Assembly (NCBI RefSeq): GCF_018139145.2
Contig: NC_059485.1
Location: 15,809,698-15,873,697 of the forward strand
Length of the DNA: 64,000 bases
Reading direction: 5' to 3'
Source of the DNA: Gymnogyps californianus
Taxonomy: Eukaryota > Chordata > Aves > Accipitriformes > Cathartidae
The notes under the pieces were generated by a model. The model had not been told where the DNA came from, did not search any database, and was given only the letters and a program-made list of their open reading frames with translations. Below, piece after piece: positions 25,690 to 38,018 of this stretch (position 1 is its first letter; the number at the start of each line of letters is the position of its first letter). The position numbers were made by a program, and so were the translations under genes.

Positions 25690-28600
25690 GCATTAATCCT
25701 TTCCATACACCACTGCAAATCCCGGAGATTACAGAAACATATTGTATTACCTTACTTGTAGAGTCCAATACTGAAATGTGACTTTGCAAACAAATGGCAC
25801 AAAGAAGAATTTTGCCTCTATTGCTTCTCAACGGCTTCTCAGCAATTTTAAAGATGCCATTGAAGTAATGTGTTTCTAACTGCTGTCCTTCAAATTTGAT
25901 CTGAGATCTATAAACTGTGTAGTAGGAAAGCTCTCTATACAGGGTGAATTTATGGAAGGATGTCCAAAGAAAACGGAAAACTGACAAAGCAAAAATGCCA
26001 AGACAGAAAATGGCTACATACACATAGGTTAACTTATTTCAGGTCCCAGAGCACACAGGATAGGACCAAGACAACACAAAATACCCATAGCAAGAGGTAA
26101 CCACAACTTTCACTATTCTGAAATGAAACTGAAATGAACTCAAAGATGTTACTATGGGCAGAAAAAGCATAATAAATCACACCTTGAAAAAAGAAAACCA
26201 TATCAAAACCAAAATTGGCTTCAGGTTTTTTTCCCTGCTTGTTTAACCTGGAATGATTAGACTGATGTTCAGAAAAAGGAAAAACACAGAAATTGTTACT
26301 TCAAATCCAAAACAAATGTTGAATGAATTACTATTACCGTGGCATTAAATCATTAAATCACACTATTAAAACTGCACCAGTTACGCTAAATGGAGGTAGT
26401 GTTAATTAAATTATAAGAGCACGCATAATGACACGTAGCAGAAAAAGTAAAATTACTTGGTATGAAACTCTTAAATGAGTGCATATTCTCAGTGTTTGCT
26501 TTTTTAAAGTACATGGGAATTTATACTAAAGAACCACATCAGAAATAAAAAGCAGCTATTCTGATCATTACCGAAATAATACTCAATTTGAAAATAGATG
26601 CTGTATGATAGAACTGCCACAATTTCCAGACAGACAGGTTTTACTGCTTAAAGACAGAACAAAACATAAAGAGAACCGAAAAACAAAACTAAAGGTAAAG
26701 GCAATAACTGAATCCCTAAACATACATTAACCATCTGAGCTACTGTGTTATTCTCAAAATTGTTCTGAAGTTTGTTTCTAGGAGCTTATACAACCAACAA
26801 CCTTGTCCAAATTAAGAATGCTAGGAGAAGATTAAATTAAACTTTTCTACAGCAAATTTTCCCCCCTTGTTCAGCAGAATATTCCTGTCATAATTAACAC
26901 GATCAATAAGATTATTTATTTTATGCTCTTCATAAAGCGTGAAACTGCCCAAGTCTCTGTAATATAACTGCAATGTTGATCTCTTGTATTTCAGACAGAA
27001 GAGACACAGATATGAAACAAGAACTGCCTAAAAATTCTACTATAATCTCCTAAAAACTCTGCATCTAGAAGGAAGAAGAAACTCCTTTTAAAAAAAAGTA
27101 TTTATTAAATTTTAAGTCAATTTCATGATTAGGAAAGGACTGACTCTTAATTCTCAAACTCCTGAGCTGGAAAGACTAGAATTATTAGTTCTTCGTATTT
27201 CAATTTGCAAGGTTTGCTAACTCTCTGCAACTCGTGTCAAAGATGCCACACTTCCACATCATAAAGGGAACTTCTAAAAATAGGCTTGTTTTTCCATTAC
27301 CAAAAGACAAAACAGAAGGGAGAAAAGCCCTCAGATTGGCTGCTAACTTCTCTCCCCCCCTCCCCCCCCACCTTATTCTTCCAAAATGCTCCATTGACAG
27401 TATATAATTGCAAGGACTTGATGTCTAGACCATGTCTGCCCTTTTGAGTATCTATATCATTAACAAAGAGCAAGCTCGCGAAATGTGAAAATTCCCTTCC
27501 ACCTCTTTCACCAATATAAAGATCACAAAATTTAAATAATCAGAAAATGTATCAGACCTGTTCAGTCAGATGATTTTCTTTATCAAAACGTAGCTTTGGT
27601 CTTCAACTGTGGAAGGACATGGAGGTTTCATCTCCTCCTACTTAAGGATTTTTTTTAATCATCTAGTGCTTCATCAAATATCTCCAAATCCAAATTCTCT
27701 CCTGGTCTTTTCAAGCTATTTAATACCAGATACAAGTTATTTAGATACTATAAATTGCATTTTCTCTGTCAAAAAAGGAAAAAGAAAAGAAAGAAAAGAA
27801 CACAAGTTTTCCATTATTTACTACCCTTGGAAGGGAAAGCACAAGCTAATATATATTTTATTCCATATCTATTTTTTCTTCTGTTAAACGATGTTTCTGA
27901 AATAATCCAACATCAAATTGAACCCAAAGTACTACAGTCAACAAACAAAATCATTATCTTCCCTCTGTTTTCTCAACCATTTTAAATGTCAGTCCTGGGT
28001 CCGTAATTAATAGTGAGTTCTACAAAACAAGTAAGGTTCAGTTTTTCTTTTCTCGTATGTATCAATGCACATAGTCCTAAAGGCACATTATAGATACTGC
28101 CTTCAAAATTTTGAAGCATGCAAGGAACATCTAAATCTTTCTTCTTCTGTCTTCAAAATATTGGGGGAATATTTGCCATAGACACTTTTCTTTGTCATGC
28201 TAATAAGCCATCCTGGTCAATAGGTTCTTGCAGTGTGAGGTATCTGCAGCATTACAGCAGACTTCACACTGATAAAAAGCCACACCAAAAACATATCACA
28301 AAACACACAATCATCTGTCACTATAAGTTATCCAATTGTAACTACAGGGGGTATTTTTAAGCAGGCAGAATGTAATTGCCTACTTGGAATTCTACCAAGA
28401 CACTGGAGCTAATTATTTTTTAAGGATGAATTTAGCACTTGCATGAAAGCTGATGGATCAATAGCAAAAGAAGATGAAGTCAGTTTATTCACAGACTAGG
28501 TATGGTGCTAGCTGTGGTGATGCGAAGTTCCCTGCTGTGCCCTGACAATATACCATTTTCCTAAAATTGGAGGGGGATATGCATTAGAGTGAGACTGTTC

Positions 28601-31199
28601 AACAGCCTCCGCTTTTAATAGAAACTACCAGCAGCAAGCATGAACATGTGTACCTATCTGTCCAGACCCAAAATAGTGACCAAACTACTGTCTTTCGGCC
28701 AGAAACTACTGTCTTATCTTGCCAGAATTCAAACTAGTGACTTACACTCTTAACATGTATAATATATTAAAAAGAGAATATTGAATTTAAACATGTCTAA
28801 AGTACTCGAGTGTTAACAGTATTATGTCAAATTGACTGAACTAGCCTGCAATGTATTACTGATCAAGATGCAAAAACAGTCTCTAAGATTCCTCTGCTAG
28901 CTGTTAAATGTTTTAAAAAAGACCAAGTATCAGAAGGAAAATCTAATTCTACTCTCAGCTGCATAACATTATGGCCTAAAAATATACATCCTGCATGAGA
29001 TGCACCTATCTCTTCCTTCATGATTTACTGACTGTTCCACAAGAGTCACATTGATGCTATGAAGTGAAGGCAAAAATTAAGTCTCCCTGTTAGCAAAAAA
29101 AATGGCAGGTGCAGATTCTGGCTTAGCATCATTGTCACACCACCACCATCATTCATGATCACTTTGCAGCCACCCGAAGTACGTCTTTTTTTTTTTTTTT
29201 AGAAGATAAGGATTCCTCCCCTGTACCTCCATCATTAAACAGTAAAACTAAAAGGACACAAAGAAACTTAGCAAGAAATCAGTCATCTATATAAAAAAAA
29301 TACAGGTGTATGCCATATACATACACACATCATCCCTGTCAGATACTGGATGCATGGTCAGCACAGGTCAGATAAACAAAAATAAAAGCAACATTTTCGA
29401 TGCTGAAAAAGTTAGTTTGTTGTTTTACTTCTAGATAGAGAAGGCTTTTTATTTTCAAATAAGTTTTAAGTGTTTTAAACAAAATATATTACACAGCACA
29501 TCACGAGTAAAATGTTTTCAAATAAAAACGTTCTCTGAATTAATATTGCAAGTTTAGAAAAACAGTCAGAACTGTTTTTTCCTGTTACAGAAATAACATG
29601 AACAGAAAGACCTTCAAATCCAAATCAAGGAGAAAAGATTAAATAACAAAAGCTAAATATCACACTAAGCTTGCATGTTTTGTTCTAAAAATGCAATGTT
29701 CCAATTTTTCTGCATTAGAACTAAGAGGAGAATCTAGGAAGTGACACTCAATAAAATAAAACTGACTGTACAAAAAAGAACCATATGGACAACAAACATT
29801 GTGATTAACAAGGTTTAAATTCAGTATCTTTATGGTCACTGCACAGACCTCAACTGCTCAAAGACAAGGCATAAGTGACAGCATTCTTCATCCACTGTGA
29901 AGAAAATCAGCAAGATGGAACCATGAAACAAATTTTGCAAGTGGCTAATGTCACTAGACAGCAGCCGAATATTAACAGTTATGATTCCTGCCTTGGATGG
30001 GATCTCTGGATGGAAATTAGAGGCAATATAGCCAAATATATTACTGATGTAGCACGTCCCTCCTGAGGCTTGTGCATGAGATTCATGCCTGCCATGCAGG
30101 GGTCAGGGATCTATTGCTAGATCCTTCAAAAACAACAGTGCAACTTCTCAATTACTCCACCTACAAGACGAGGGAGTTGGTACTATTTGCTTGCTTTTTA
30201 ATAGTGTTGCGAAAACCGTATTTTGTCACTAGCTAAAGGGAGAATTTAGAGACTCCTTCTGGAGTTTTTCCTCTCTCAGGTAGCGACACAGCATGGACAG
30301 AAAAGCAGCAAAGCCCTCCGTTCTCGTTATTTCTGGGCTTGAGACAAAGTGCTGCCACGTTTCGAGGCAACTACCAACAAACAGTTGCCCTCCAGTTCGC
30401 ATTTTCTCAGCATTCAACTGTCACCCTTTCTCCTGTACCACTGTCTTTGCATTGACAAGGTATGGCATCAGCACCAAGTCAAAAATGGCAAGAGACCTAA
30501 GCTGGACCTAACTTGGTATCCATTTCTTACCCAATTAAAGAGAATTAATTGGGCAAGAGTGGAAGAGCTGGAGGTCTGCTCTCTGTCCTCACATTTTCCT
30601 CTTCATAGCCCCTTACTGTCACACTAACACTTTTTACCAGGGCAGACAGTGCTGTTCTCCCATCACAATACTGAAAACACCACAATATCTATGCAGTGCA
30701 GGATGGTTACAAAATATAATTATCCAGTTTTGAAGTTCAATGGTAAAAGGCAGAAAAAAAAAAGAAAAAAAGTCACCTGTCTTCATCCTACAAAACAATC
30801 CAACACTGCCACTGCAGAATCCATCTGGGGTTTTCTTCCAGATTTTATTTCTGATTTGTTTTACAGTTGGCAGTCACAAATTAATCAGTCATTTATGTGA
30901 CCTGTGTACCCAGTTACAGATCCATTTCTTTGCAATCATTCTTTGATGCAAGATATTTTAGCTACAATTTCAGTTAAATTCTACTCTACAACGATACCAC
31001 TATGACATTTGTGTCCAAGTTTTTCCATCCAGTTATTTTTGATTCTTAAAATCTTAAATCTAGTTTCCTTGACGTAAGCGCCAAGAAGAAGAAACTGCAA
31101 GCTTTTAAAAACAAGTTCCACCGAATCATGTAGTGGAGTAATCTCTAACCATTAAATTGAGCCTGAGACCTAGTCCAGATGAATGTGCAAGAGAGAAAA

Positions 31200-31500
31200 C
31201 TCCTCACCACTGACAGAGTTTATTTGGTAAGTAGCGCTCCCCTGCCCCGCTACCGAAAGCTGGACGCAGACACCCAATACTGGTGACTATCACAGGAGAA
31301 AGCTGAGCTAAGGGCACAGATGAAGACTTCGTATGATACTGCACACCCCATGGAACCATGTGTTTGCACCATGGAGAGCAACAGGAGTGTCCTGGGGAGC
31401 AATTCCTAAGCTCTGCCTTAGGAACAGGCCCAGGAGAAAACACACCACAGGGAAGAGAAACTGAGAACACAGCCCAGCTGTGTAATGCTCCATAGATGCC
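31200..31500 (-). mobile_element. Possible old solo LTR or retroelement fragment (minus)
   Basis: This block is clearly GC- and CpG-richer than its surroundings; several CpG lie at 31231-31268. On the minus strand it carries an AATAAA (plus-strand 31219-31224) followed by a GT-rich segment, as at the R/U5 part of an LTR. Upstream of it is promoter-like, moderately GC-rich sequence. It contains minus-strand open frames of about 100 and 65 codons that resemble no family I recognise. I could not fix the TG...CA ends or a target duplication, so an unrelated GC-rich segment is equally possible. Confidence 0.28.
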
Positions 31501-31954
31501 ATCAAAGAGCACAGAGAAACCTGATGAATCTGCTGTAATTGTTCAAGAGCTAAACAAATTATTCTAGAAAGCCCAAATTATTTCAGAATCAAAAGAATAA
31601 ACGCCAGATTTAATCACTATAAGCCCTTTCCTCTCTTTCTGGGCTGCAGCTTTGAGAATCTTTAATATAAACCTGAGTAACCATAGCTAATCAAGGTTCA
31701 TTTATTGTACACTACCAGTAATACCAAAAAAAGAAAATATAACAGCTTTTCTCTTACATTTCTTACTTTCTTCCCACTTACAAAAAAAATAATCGACAGG
31801 TTGTCTGTGCATTGCAACCTCACACTGACATTCGAACTGCGCCAATGTTTCCACTAGCAACTGCTGCCCAATCTGTATTATCAGTAGCTTTTTAAAGCAG
31901 ATCAAGACATAGTGATGATCTTAACTAATTTTTTTATTTTTCTTCTCATAAAAG

Positions 31955-32107
31955 GCTTTGTCCAGCACTGCTGAAGTTAACATGCAACGGAAGCAGGATC
32001 AAGACGAATATGCATCTCTAAGACCAGAAGAAACAGAAGAGAATCAAGTCCTGAAGAATGAAACCAAGAACTCACAGATGTTCCATTTAGTTCACTTTGC
32101 AAAGTGA
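31955..32107 (+). other. Candidate 3'-terminal coding exon (unrecognised gene)
   Basis: A strong acceptor opens this interval: branch-point-like cttaact near 31920, a T-rich tract, then cttctcataaaag. One frame then runs 50 codons to a TGA at 32105-32107. It begins ALSSTAEVNM, has a charged middle with the tyrosine motif DEYASLRPEETEEN (about residues 17-30), and ends MFHLVHFAK. A second frame is open for only 21 codons. An AATAAA at 32503-32508, followed by a GT-containing segment, would give a 3' UTR of about 400 nt. The hydrophilic Glu/Lys/Gln-rich make-up resembles the cytoplasmic C-terminus of a membrane protein, but that is inference and I do not recognise the gene. No upstream exon in a fitting phase could be linked. 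Confidence 0.33.
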
Positions 32108-32502
32108 CAATTTACATTTCCTTTCTAAAGGAAACATCTGTGGCAAAGGTTTAAATTTCCTTCTCTCTTTTGATTTGAATTAACTCTCCTTTTCTTAAGT
32201 GTCCCTTGTACAGACCAAACAATACAGGTTTTTTCCTCAGAGCTAATAATGACACACTGCAAAGTAAAAACAAAATTATTCAGCAATACCGCTTCATTAG
32301 AAGTGATTTATACAACTGCTACAGATGACTGAGTCAAAAAGGAATTATGAAACATTAAAAACCATGAACATCTATTAAGGAGTACAGAACATTTCTGTGT
32401 CTTCCCCCCCCAACTTACACATGATAGTAATTTTTGAAGGCTGAATTCAGTCTGTCCTCCTACTCAGTTAACTCATTCACTAATGACAGATTGGAGAAGA
32501 GA

Positions 32503-32508
32503 AATAAA
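32503..32508 (+). promoter_or_regulatory. Possible poly(A) signal AATAAA
   Basis: This canonical hexamer lies about 400 bp after the stop codon of the exon candidate ending at 32107. GT-containing sequence (gcacgtgcagttgtagc) follows within 25 bp. AATAAA is common in AT-rich DNA, so its meaning depends on the exon being real. Confidence 0.2.
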
Positions 32509-32865
32509 GCACGTGCAGTTGTAGCATGCACACTGTCATTCACAACTTTCATAAATACTATTATACAAGAGAGATTAACAAACATAAAAGGTAATGCAAC
32601 TCCTTCCTTTTCCAGTCTTTTAGGAACAAGGGCTTATAATGATATAGTCTTTCTACATACAGATTATATACAAAAATATATACATATTTCTATTAAAATG
32701 TATGTCAGGTATTTGTCTACTGAATCCCCCTTCTGAACATCTACAGAGATACTCCTACAGTGTCACATTCTCCAATTCAGATTTTTTTTTCCCCAGTGAC
32801 AGTGGCTAAGGGTTCATTGAGGCTTTCAAAACTCAATCGCCCCCCAAAAAACAACTGTACATCAA

Positions 32866-32930
32866 TATAGTGGTTAGAGCACTCATCCAGTAATTAAGAA
32901 ATCCAGGTTGAATTCCCTTCTCTGCCCAAG
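32866..32930 (+). mobile_element. Degenerate tRNA-derived SINE head (MIR/Amn-like)
   Basis: The segment tagtggttagagcac (from 32868) matches the RNA polymerase III A box and the conserved start of MIR-type SINEs. The segment ggttgaattcc (32906-32916) matches the B box ggttcgaatcc, with tctctgccc after it as in MIR. The A-to-B spacing is about seven bases shorter than in a tRNA, so the copy has lost sequence and cannot be a functional tRNA gene. The core-SINE part that normally follows is not recognisable. Identification rests on remembered consensus. Confidence 0.6.
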
Positions 32931-33744
32931 AGACAAAAATAAGTAATTCTACCTATATCCTTCTAGGAGACAGCTCCTAGCTACAGGTTATACACTATTC
33001 TGGATGAAAATACTTGCCACTTGTCTTTTTACAGTGTTCTACTTGGCTAGAAAAGAAGAAAGCTGTGATCAAGATTCATTGTAAAAGACAAAACAGGTAC
33101 AGCAGAAAATGCTACTGCCTCAGTAGGCAGAGTACCATGTTCTAGTTTCCATCTTTTATTTTGAATAAAACTATCAGTTACTACACAGATTTATCCTGAA
33201 AACAGGGACCAAAACTCTTGTCTGTCCTACAAGGCATGATCCAAACTCCACAAAGTTATACTTTTGCCAGTACTTGCTGGCTTACCACACAAAATAAAAC
33301 AAACACACACCCTCAAAAAACCCAAACAACAGCAATCCAAGCTAAGCTGACATAGCTCAAACAGGAGGAGGGGAGTGCACCACCTTTGCTACCAGGAGCC
33401 TATATGATTTAGGATCTCTCTGTGGAGAATTATGATGCAAGTTTAACATTTTTTCCCCAACAGAAGGTGGGCACAGAACATGGATGTTCCATCCACTCCC
33501 TGGACAAATATTCAGACCATTCGGCTACAGTAGGAACAAGGATTGCAAATATCATATTCATTTCTTCCAGTCAGACATAGAAAAAAGAACACCCTAAAAC
33601 ATTCCTAGAGGTAAGAGTTTCCGAGAAAACCAACAATTTAGTTATGTTGTGTGCACAGAAAATACCACCCCAACCCCAGTACCTTAAGATTTACCTAGAA
33701 AAATACCTAGATTTTTGTTCCCAACTGGGCACAGATGTAAAATC

Positions 33745-33810
33745 ACTGGGATTGGACTAGACAACCTTTAAAGGTCCCTTCCAACCCAAACTATGCTGTG
33801 ATTCTATGAT
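33745..33810 (+). mobile_element. CR1 LINE 3' tail, heavily truncated
   Basis: This fragment carries the standard CR1 3' end in order: a ggattggactagacaac-like block, aggtcccttccaaccc, then tgtgattctatgat. Only about 66 bp of the 3' UTR are present, and the end is a single attctatgat unit, as usual for CR1, which ends in a short octamer-like repeat rather than poly(A). It is an inert 5'-truncated insertion with several substitutions relative to the larger CR1 in this window. Confidence 0.85.
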
Positions 33811-34092
33811 AAAACATGCACATTTACACACATATCAAAAACATGCCAACTTCTCAGTATGCAAATACAGACAGTTTCAGGCACCACAGGAGAGTTAAGA
33901 TAACCCTTATTTTTTAAAGCAAAAACGGGAAGCCTGAGACTAAGACGCTTAGAGTCTGTCTGTATCACAGTTCAGGGACCTAAATCTTTTATGGATGTTT
34001 CTCCAAGAAACAGGTCTGTATGAAACACGTCTCCCAGTCATAGGTCTGTATGAAAAACTGGAATCACTGGAAAAACTCAGGTCTAAATGTAA

Positions 34093-34107
34093 GGGGGGGG
34101 GGGGGGG
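34093..34107. repeat. Homopolymeric G15 run
   Basis: Fifteen G are uninterrupted on the plus strand, followed by agaggcaggg. The run can form G-quadruplex structures and is likely to vary in length by slippage. No gene structure is attached. Confidence 0.85.
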
Positions 34108-35145
34108 AGAGGCAGGGAAAGAAAAAAGGCAATGAAGAGAAGTTCCACCTATGACAATTAAAATAAACTCAAGACTTACTTGAAAAGGAAACAAACAGGT
34201 TATTTGCACTGTATTTTTAACTGAGCATACGACAGTAGATGCTACAGTTTGCAGCATAGAAAGCATAGTTATTAACCCTAAGCTTGTTTAAAAAGAGAAG
34301 GGATCTGGATCTTTAGCTAGCAAGACTCCCAACCAAAGGTTTAAAGAAAAAAAAAAAAGATTTTTAAAAAAAATGTAGAATACAATATGGCCCATTTATT
34401 TTATATGCTTAAAAAGCAAATGTTCTGTCATCTGAACATCTATTGTTCAGAGTGAATCTGCCAACTAAACTTCTGTTTTGTGGAGCTCCAGCATACAGCA
34501 TTCGCTACTAAGGCAATAAATACTGTGGGGAATATGTATAGCACATAATCATTTATGCCAGAAATTTGGAGAATCAACTCCCCCCGAGAATTAAATTGTC
34601 CTTCATCAGTAAACACAGGGAAATAGTTATAATTTTATACCCACTGCATAACAAACAATCTTTTTTATTCTACCCGTCAAATTATTGTGTATCTCAGGGC
34701 ACTCCTTTCAACTCTAAAATTATAGTTAAATGCCCTCCAAGTGGTGAAAAGTGATCCTTAAGTCAACTGCACTTATGAAACATACATTATTTAGACAACG
34801 AGCCTATTACCATATGGTGCTGATACATTTCTAACTTTGATATACATTAGCTACAGAAAGTACTTCAAAGCAAACATGAGGAAAAAAATCATAAAAGAAA
34901 AAACCACTCTACTAGGAGACTTGGTTCTGAACTGACTTGACTAACAATCATGAGGTCCTGTACCACTACTATTACATACATGTATCTGTCATCTCAAAAC
35001 TGATTTTCCTTTAAATATTTGAAACTTCTTGCTTTCCACTTTTGTAGATGCAGGACACAAATATTTTATTCTGAAGAAAATACCAGGTTTTATGATCAAT
35101 TCTCTATAATTCTATTAATGTGACCTCTGTCCAGTAAATGCTTGC

Positions 35146-35149
<4 letters not shown>

Positions 35150-35175
<26 letters not shown>
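35150..35175. repeat. Poly(A) run (A26)
   Basis: Twenty-six consecutive A. The upstream 100 bp show no recognised gene or LINE body, so retroposition cannot be shown. Simple slippage is the default reading. Confidence 0.8.
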
Positions 35176-35176
<1 letters not shown>

Positions 35177-37910
35177 TCCTTCAGATCCATCCCCTGATAG
35201 CTTATAAGATATATTCCATCACAGAGTTACTCTAATTTAATGCAAGCATAACAGGAAAATTGGGTAGAAGATACTGAAGTACGTATTTTCCAATTTTCTA
35301 ATTACATAGGCTTCCTCTGGGTCTTTGAAAGTACATTATTAGCATTTAAAGATTAAAACACATTACTTAATTGTTATTTCTCTACTATTTGTTAGGCTAT
35401 TGGTCTGGAATGTAATCTTTTCTACACGAAGCAACTCATCACACATGTTAATCTACAACACTCAACTTGTAAATAAGTTATGTACTTAAACCAAAGCACA
35501 AATAACATCAGAACATATCCCGTAACACCATTACTCTGCAAACTCATTTACTTTCTAACACAATCCACTGTAACTGTGCTTGTGGGAGAGGGAGGGATTT
35601 TTTCTGCAGGAATCATAAAAACCCTGGAAAGCTTACAACATGAAAGTATATACCAACTTTATGCAAAAGCATAAAATACAAACTGATAAAATATCGTATC
35701 TGTACTTAATCTGTATCCAAATTATAATAAGATCCTTGATGCACATTTTCTTTTATTTTGAAAATACTGCACATATATTTGTAAATTCTAAAGTAGCATG
35801 CTTATAATCTGGTATTGGTTTTATCTCTACTTTTTCTTGATATAAACAACAAACAAAACAAATCCACTTATGCTCAGAGAACCTGACTCCTCACATTACA
35901 CCGCCCTGCTTTCCTGAACTCTGACAGAGAAGCACAGATAAAATGCATACCAATTTATGCTCATACTCACTCAGCTGTTGCTGATGTTCACTGTTTTAGC
36001 TTGGGGAACCCAGATGAGGTCCTGATTCAGTGAAGCACTTTAGCACCCCATCCAACCCTAAACCAGGGTCTTGGATTTCTTAACCACACTGGAAGTCACT
36101 GCAAAAATAAGCTGTTACTTCCAAGATATATCACTGAAGAAAATAAAAAAATTTCCACGTTTAAAAGCATGCTTTTTTTGTGCCTTGTTGCTGCTCTTGC
36201 AGATGTGCATTGGAGCAGAAGCAATATCAACACTAGAAAACTAACTCCAGAATAACATCTTCGACTACAGACTGCCAAACTGCCTTTTCAGATGGTGTTG
36301 GCCAATGCAGCTTCACCAGTATCTGAGCAACTACAGGCAGTTTTACACCAGCTGAGAGTCAGAACATTCGAAGGTCAATCTTCTTGCAGCTTCCTCTTCC
36401 ACTAGCGTACAGAAAAGAGAGGGTTTGGCCCTACGGTCCACTTGCCAAGTCCACACTTCAGAGTAAACCAAACTCTTCAGACACCCTACTTTCACATTGA
36501 CCCTCTCTATTCTTATGTACAAAAATATTACTTAGGCTAGGCAAACGCAAAATGCTCAGCTTCCACTTCTGTGATGTAGCCATGTAAGGATCAGCCCACA
36601 CTCTTACCATGACTTTGTGATTGCAACTAGCAATCACAGACTACCTTACTTCCTGTTCTCTTCAGGCTTAAAATGAGCAATACCTCCAGTTTTTAATATT
36701 TTATATTTCATATACACCAGGTTAAGTCAACAGGGAAGATAACTGAAGTCACAGCATTTTTCTTACACTTCTGAAGAGATTTTATATTTTAAAAAATTAC
36801 AAAATTATGTTCTACATGTTATGTAATCTAAAACACACTTTCAACACTACTAGTTTATCATTCTGTTCAGGGTGGTCAATGAACTGGCTTTCTTAAAAAC
36901 CTTAACCATGTATTCAGCAAACAATTAGAAAAAAGTTAAATTCATTTACAGTCAGTCTTCCCCAAGCTCCATACTTCTTTCTTTCACCACTCTTGCCTAC
37001 AATGCCTGCCTAAGGCTGTTGATCAGTTCTATCTCAAGCAACAGCAACCTAAAAACTGCTCTTCTTACCAGCGACGCTGTTCCAAGAAGCTCAGTGAAAT
37101 CACACTAAATTTTTTGAGCTTTACCTAGTATCTGCTTGCCAAGTCTACCAGCACCACCAGAAGCACTGGAGTTGACTGTTCAGCCCCAGGAAGCAAGTAC
37201 TGCATCAATTTTAGTTCCCATACTATTAATCTTTTCAAACTTTGGGGCTAAATTTTTCTTCTTACAGGAATCATTTTTTTTTAAAGAAGCGATTATTCAA
37301 CTGCATTTGGTAGCATTCAGTTTCCATACACAATTTTTTTTTCAAGCTCTGAATACGACAGAAAAAAGTGTGAACATATATGTGTATGTACACGTGTGTA
37401 CTTATAACTGCCTCTCATTTAAAACACTAGCAGAATTAGATGTAGATTTCTGACTTGAATCCAAAGCAAGACATAGCTGTGATCAGGACATCCCTGCTTC
37501 TTTTAATCACTGAATACACTTTGGAACTCAGTGAAATGAGACCAGGGGAGTGGGGAGGAGGTAAAGCTTACTTCCAGAATATCTTTAAAATAGCTTTTTT
37601 ACATGAAAGGTCTTACAAGAAAAGCCTAGCGCAAAATTTCTCATATATCTGTAGAAGAAATGAATCATTGTATTTATCTGAGACAGTGTCCAGTAAAGCA
37701 GGGTTCCTGTGACACAGATCAAAATACCGGGTCCATGCAAACTAGCTGAGCCCTTACTCCATCTTTGTGAGAAAGCAGATAGATGCAAACATCAAAACTT
37801 ACTTAAAAACACTTAGATCTTCCAAAGAGAAAAATACTAAGCTTTGTAATGACTTTTTTTCTTCTTTAAAGAAGAAAATATCTGAATCTGTACTTAATTC
37901 TTGTTTTCAG

Positions 37911-38018
37911 CTGAATAACGAAAGCCTTGAAACAACATCTACCCTTCCACATAGCCTGAATGGTCATCAGTCCAGGACACACGTGCAACAGTACTGCAAT
38001 ATGCACAACTGCAAACAG
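37911..38018 (+). other. Candidate internal coding exon (unrecognised)
   Basis: This is a 108-nt interval. A strong acceptor (cttaattcttgttttcag) precedes it and the donor aacag|gtaggc follows it. Frame 0 is open for all 36 codons, phase 0 to 0, while the other two frames hit stops within the first three codons. The peptide runs from LNNESLETTSTLPHSLNGH to a Cys/His-containing end, CNMHNCKQ. It is polar and Ser/Thr/Asn-rich, more like a linker than a folded domain, with two cysteines close to the end. No family is recognised. A second donor-like site follows at about 38107. It could be a real exon of a large plus-strand gene or a chance pairing of good splice signals. Confidence 0.3.

Larger units (their letters stand above)
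14322..31199. other. AT-rich non-coding stretch, no gene identified
   Basis: Apart from the small features listed separately, I see nothing with a gene's structure here. These features are the A/C tract at 15927-16070, the hairpin at 17108-17154, the T/G tract at 23552-23596, the AT block at 25415-25502, a tandem duplication at 25652-25689, a C7-T-C8 run at 27354-27369 and poly(T) at about 29186-29205. Segments around 22480-22584 and 23094-23240 have partial exon-like properties but lack one good splice site each. The rest is typical intron-like or intergenic sequence. Confidence 0.65.

Noticed and set aside
33580..33610. 41-nt interval ending at 33608 with strong acceptor (cattcatttcttccag) and donor (agag|gtaaga)
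   Set aside because: All frames contain a stop, so it cannot be coding. A non-coding exon cannot be supported without transcript data.
37129..37250. Pro-rich then hydrophobic open frame resembling a membrane anchor
   Set aside because: The acceptor is moderate, there is no acceptable donor, and the frame runs into T-rich sequence that explains the hydrophobicity.
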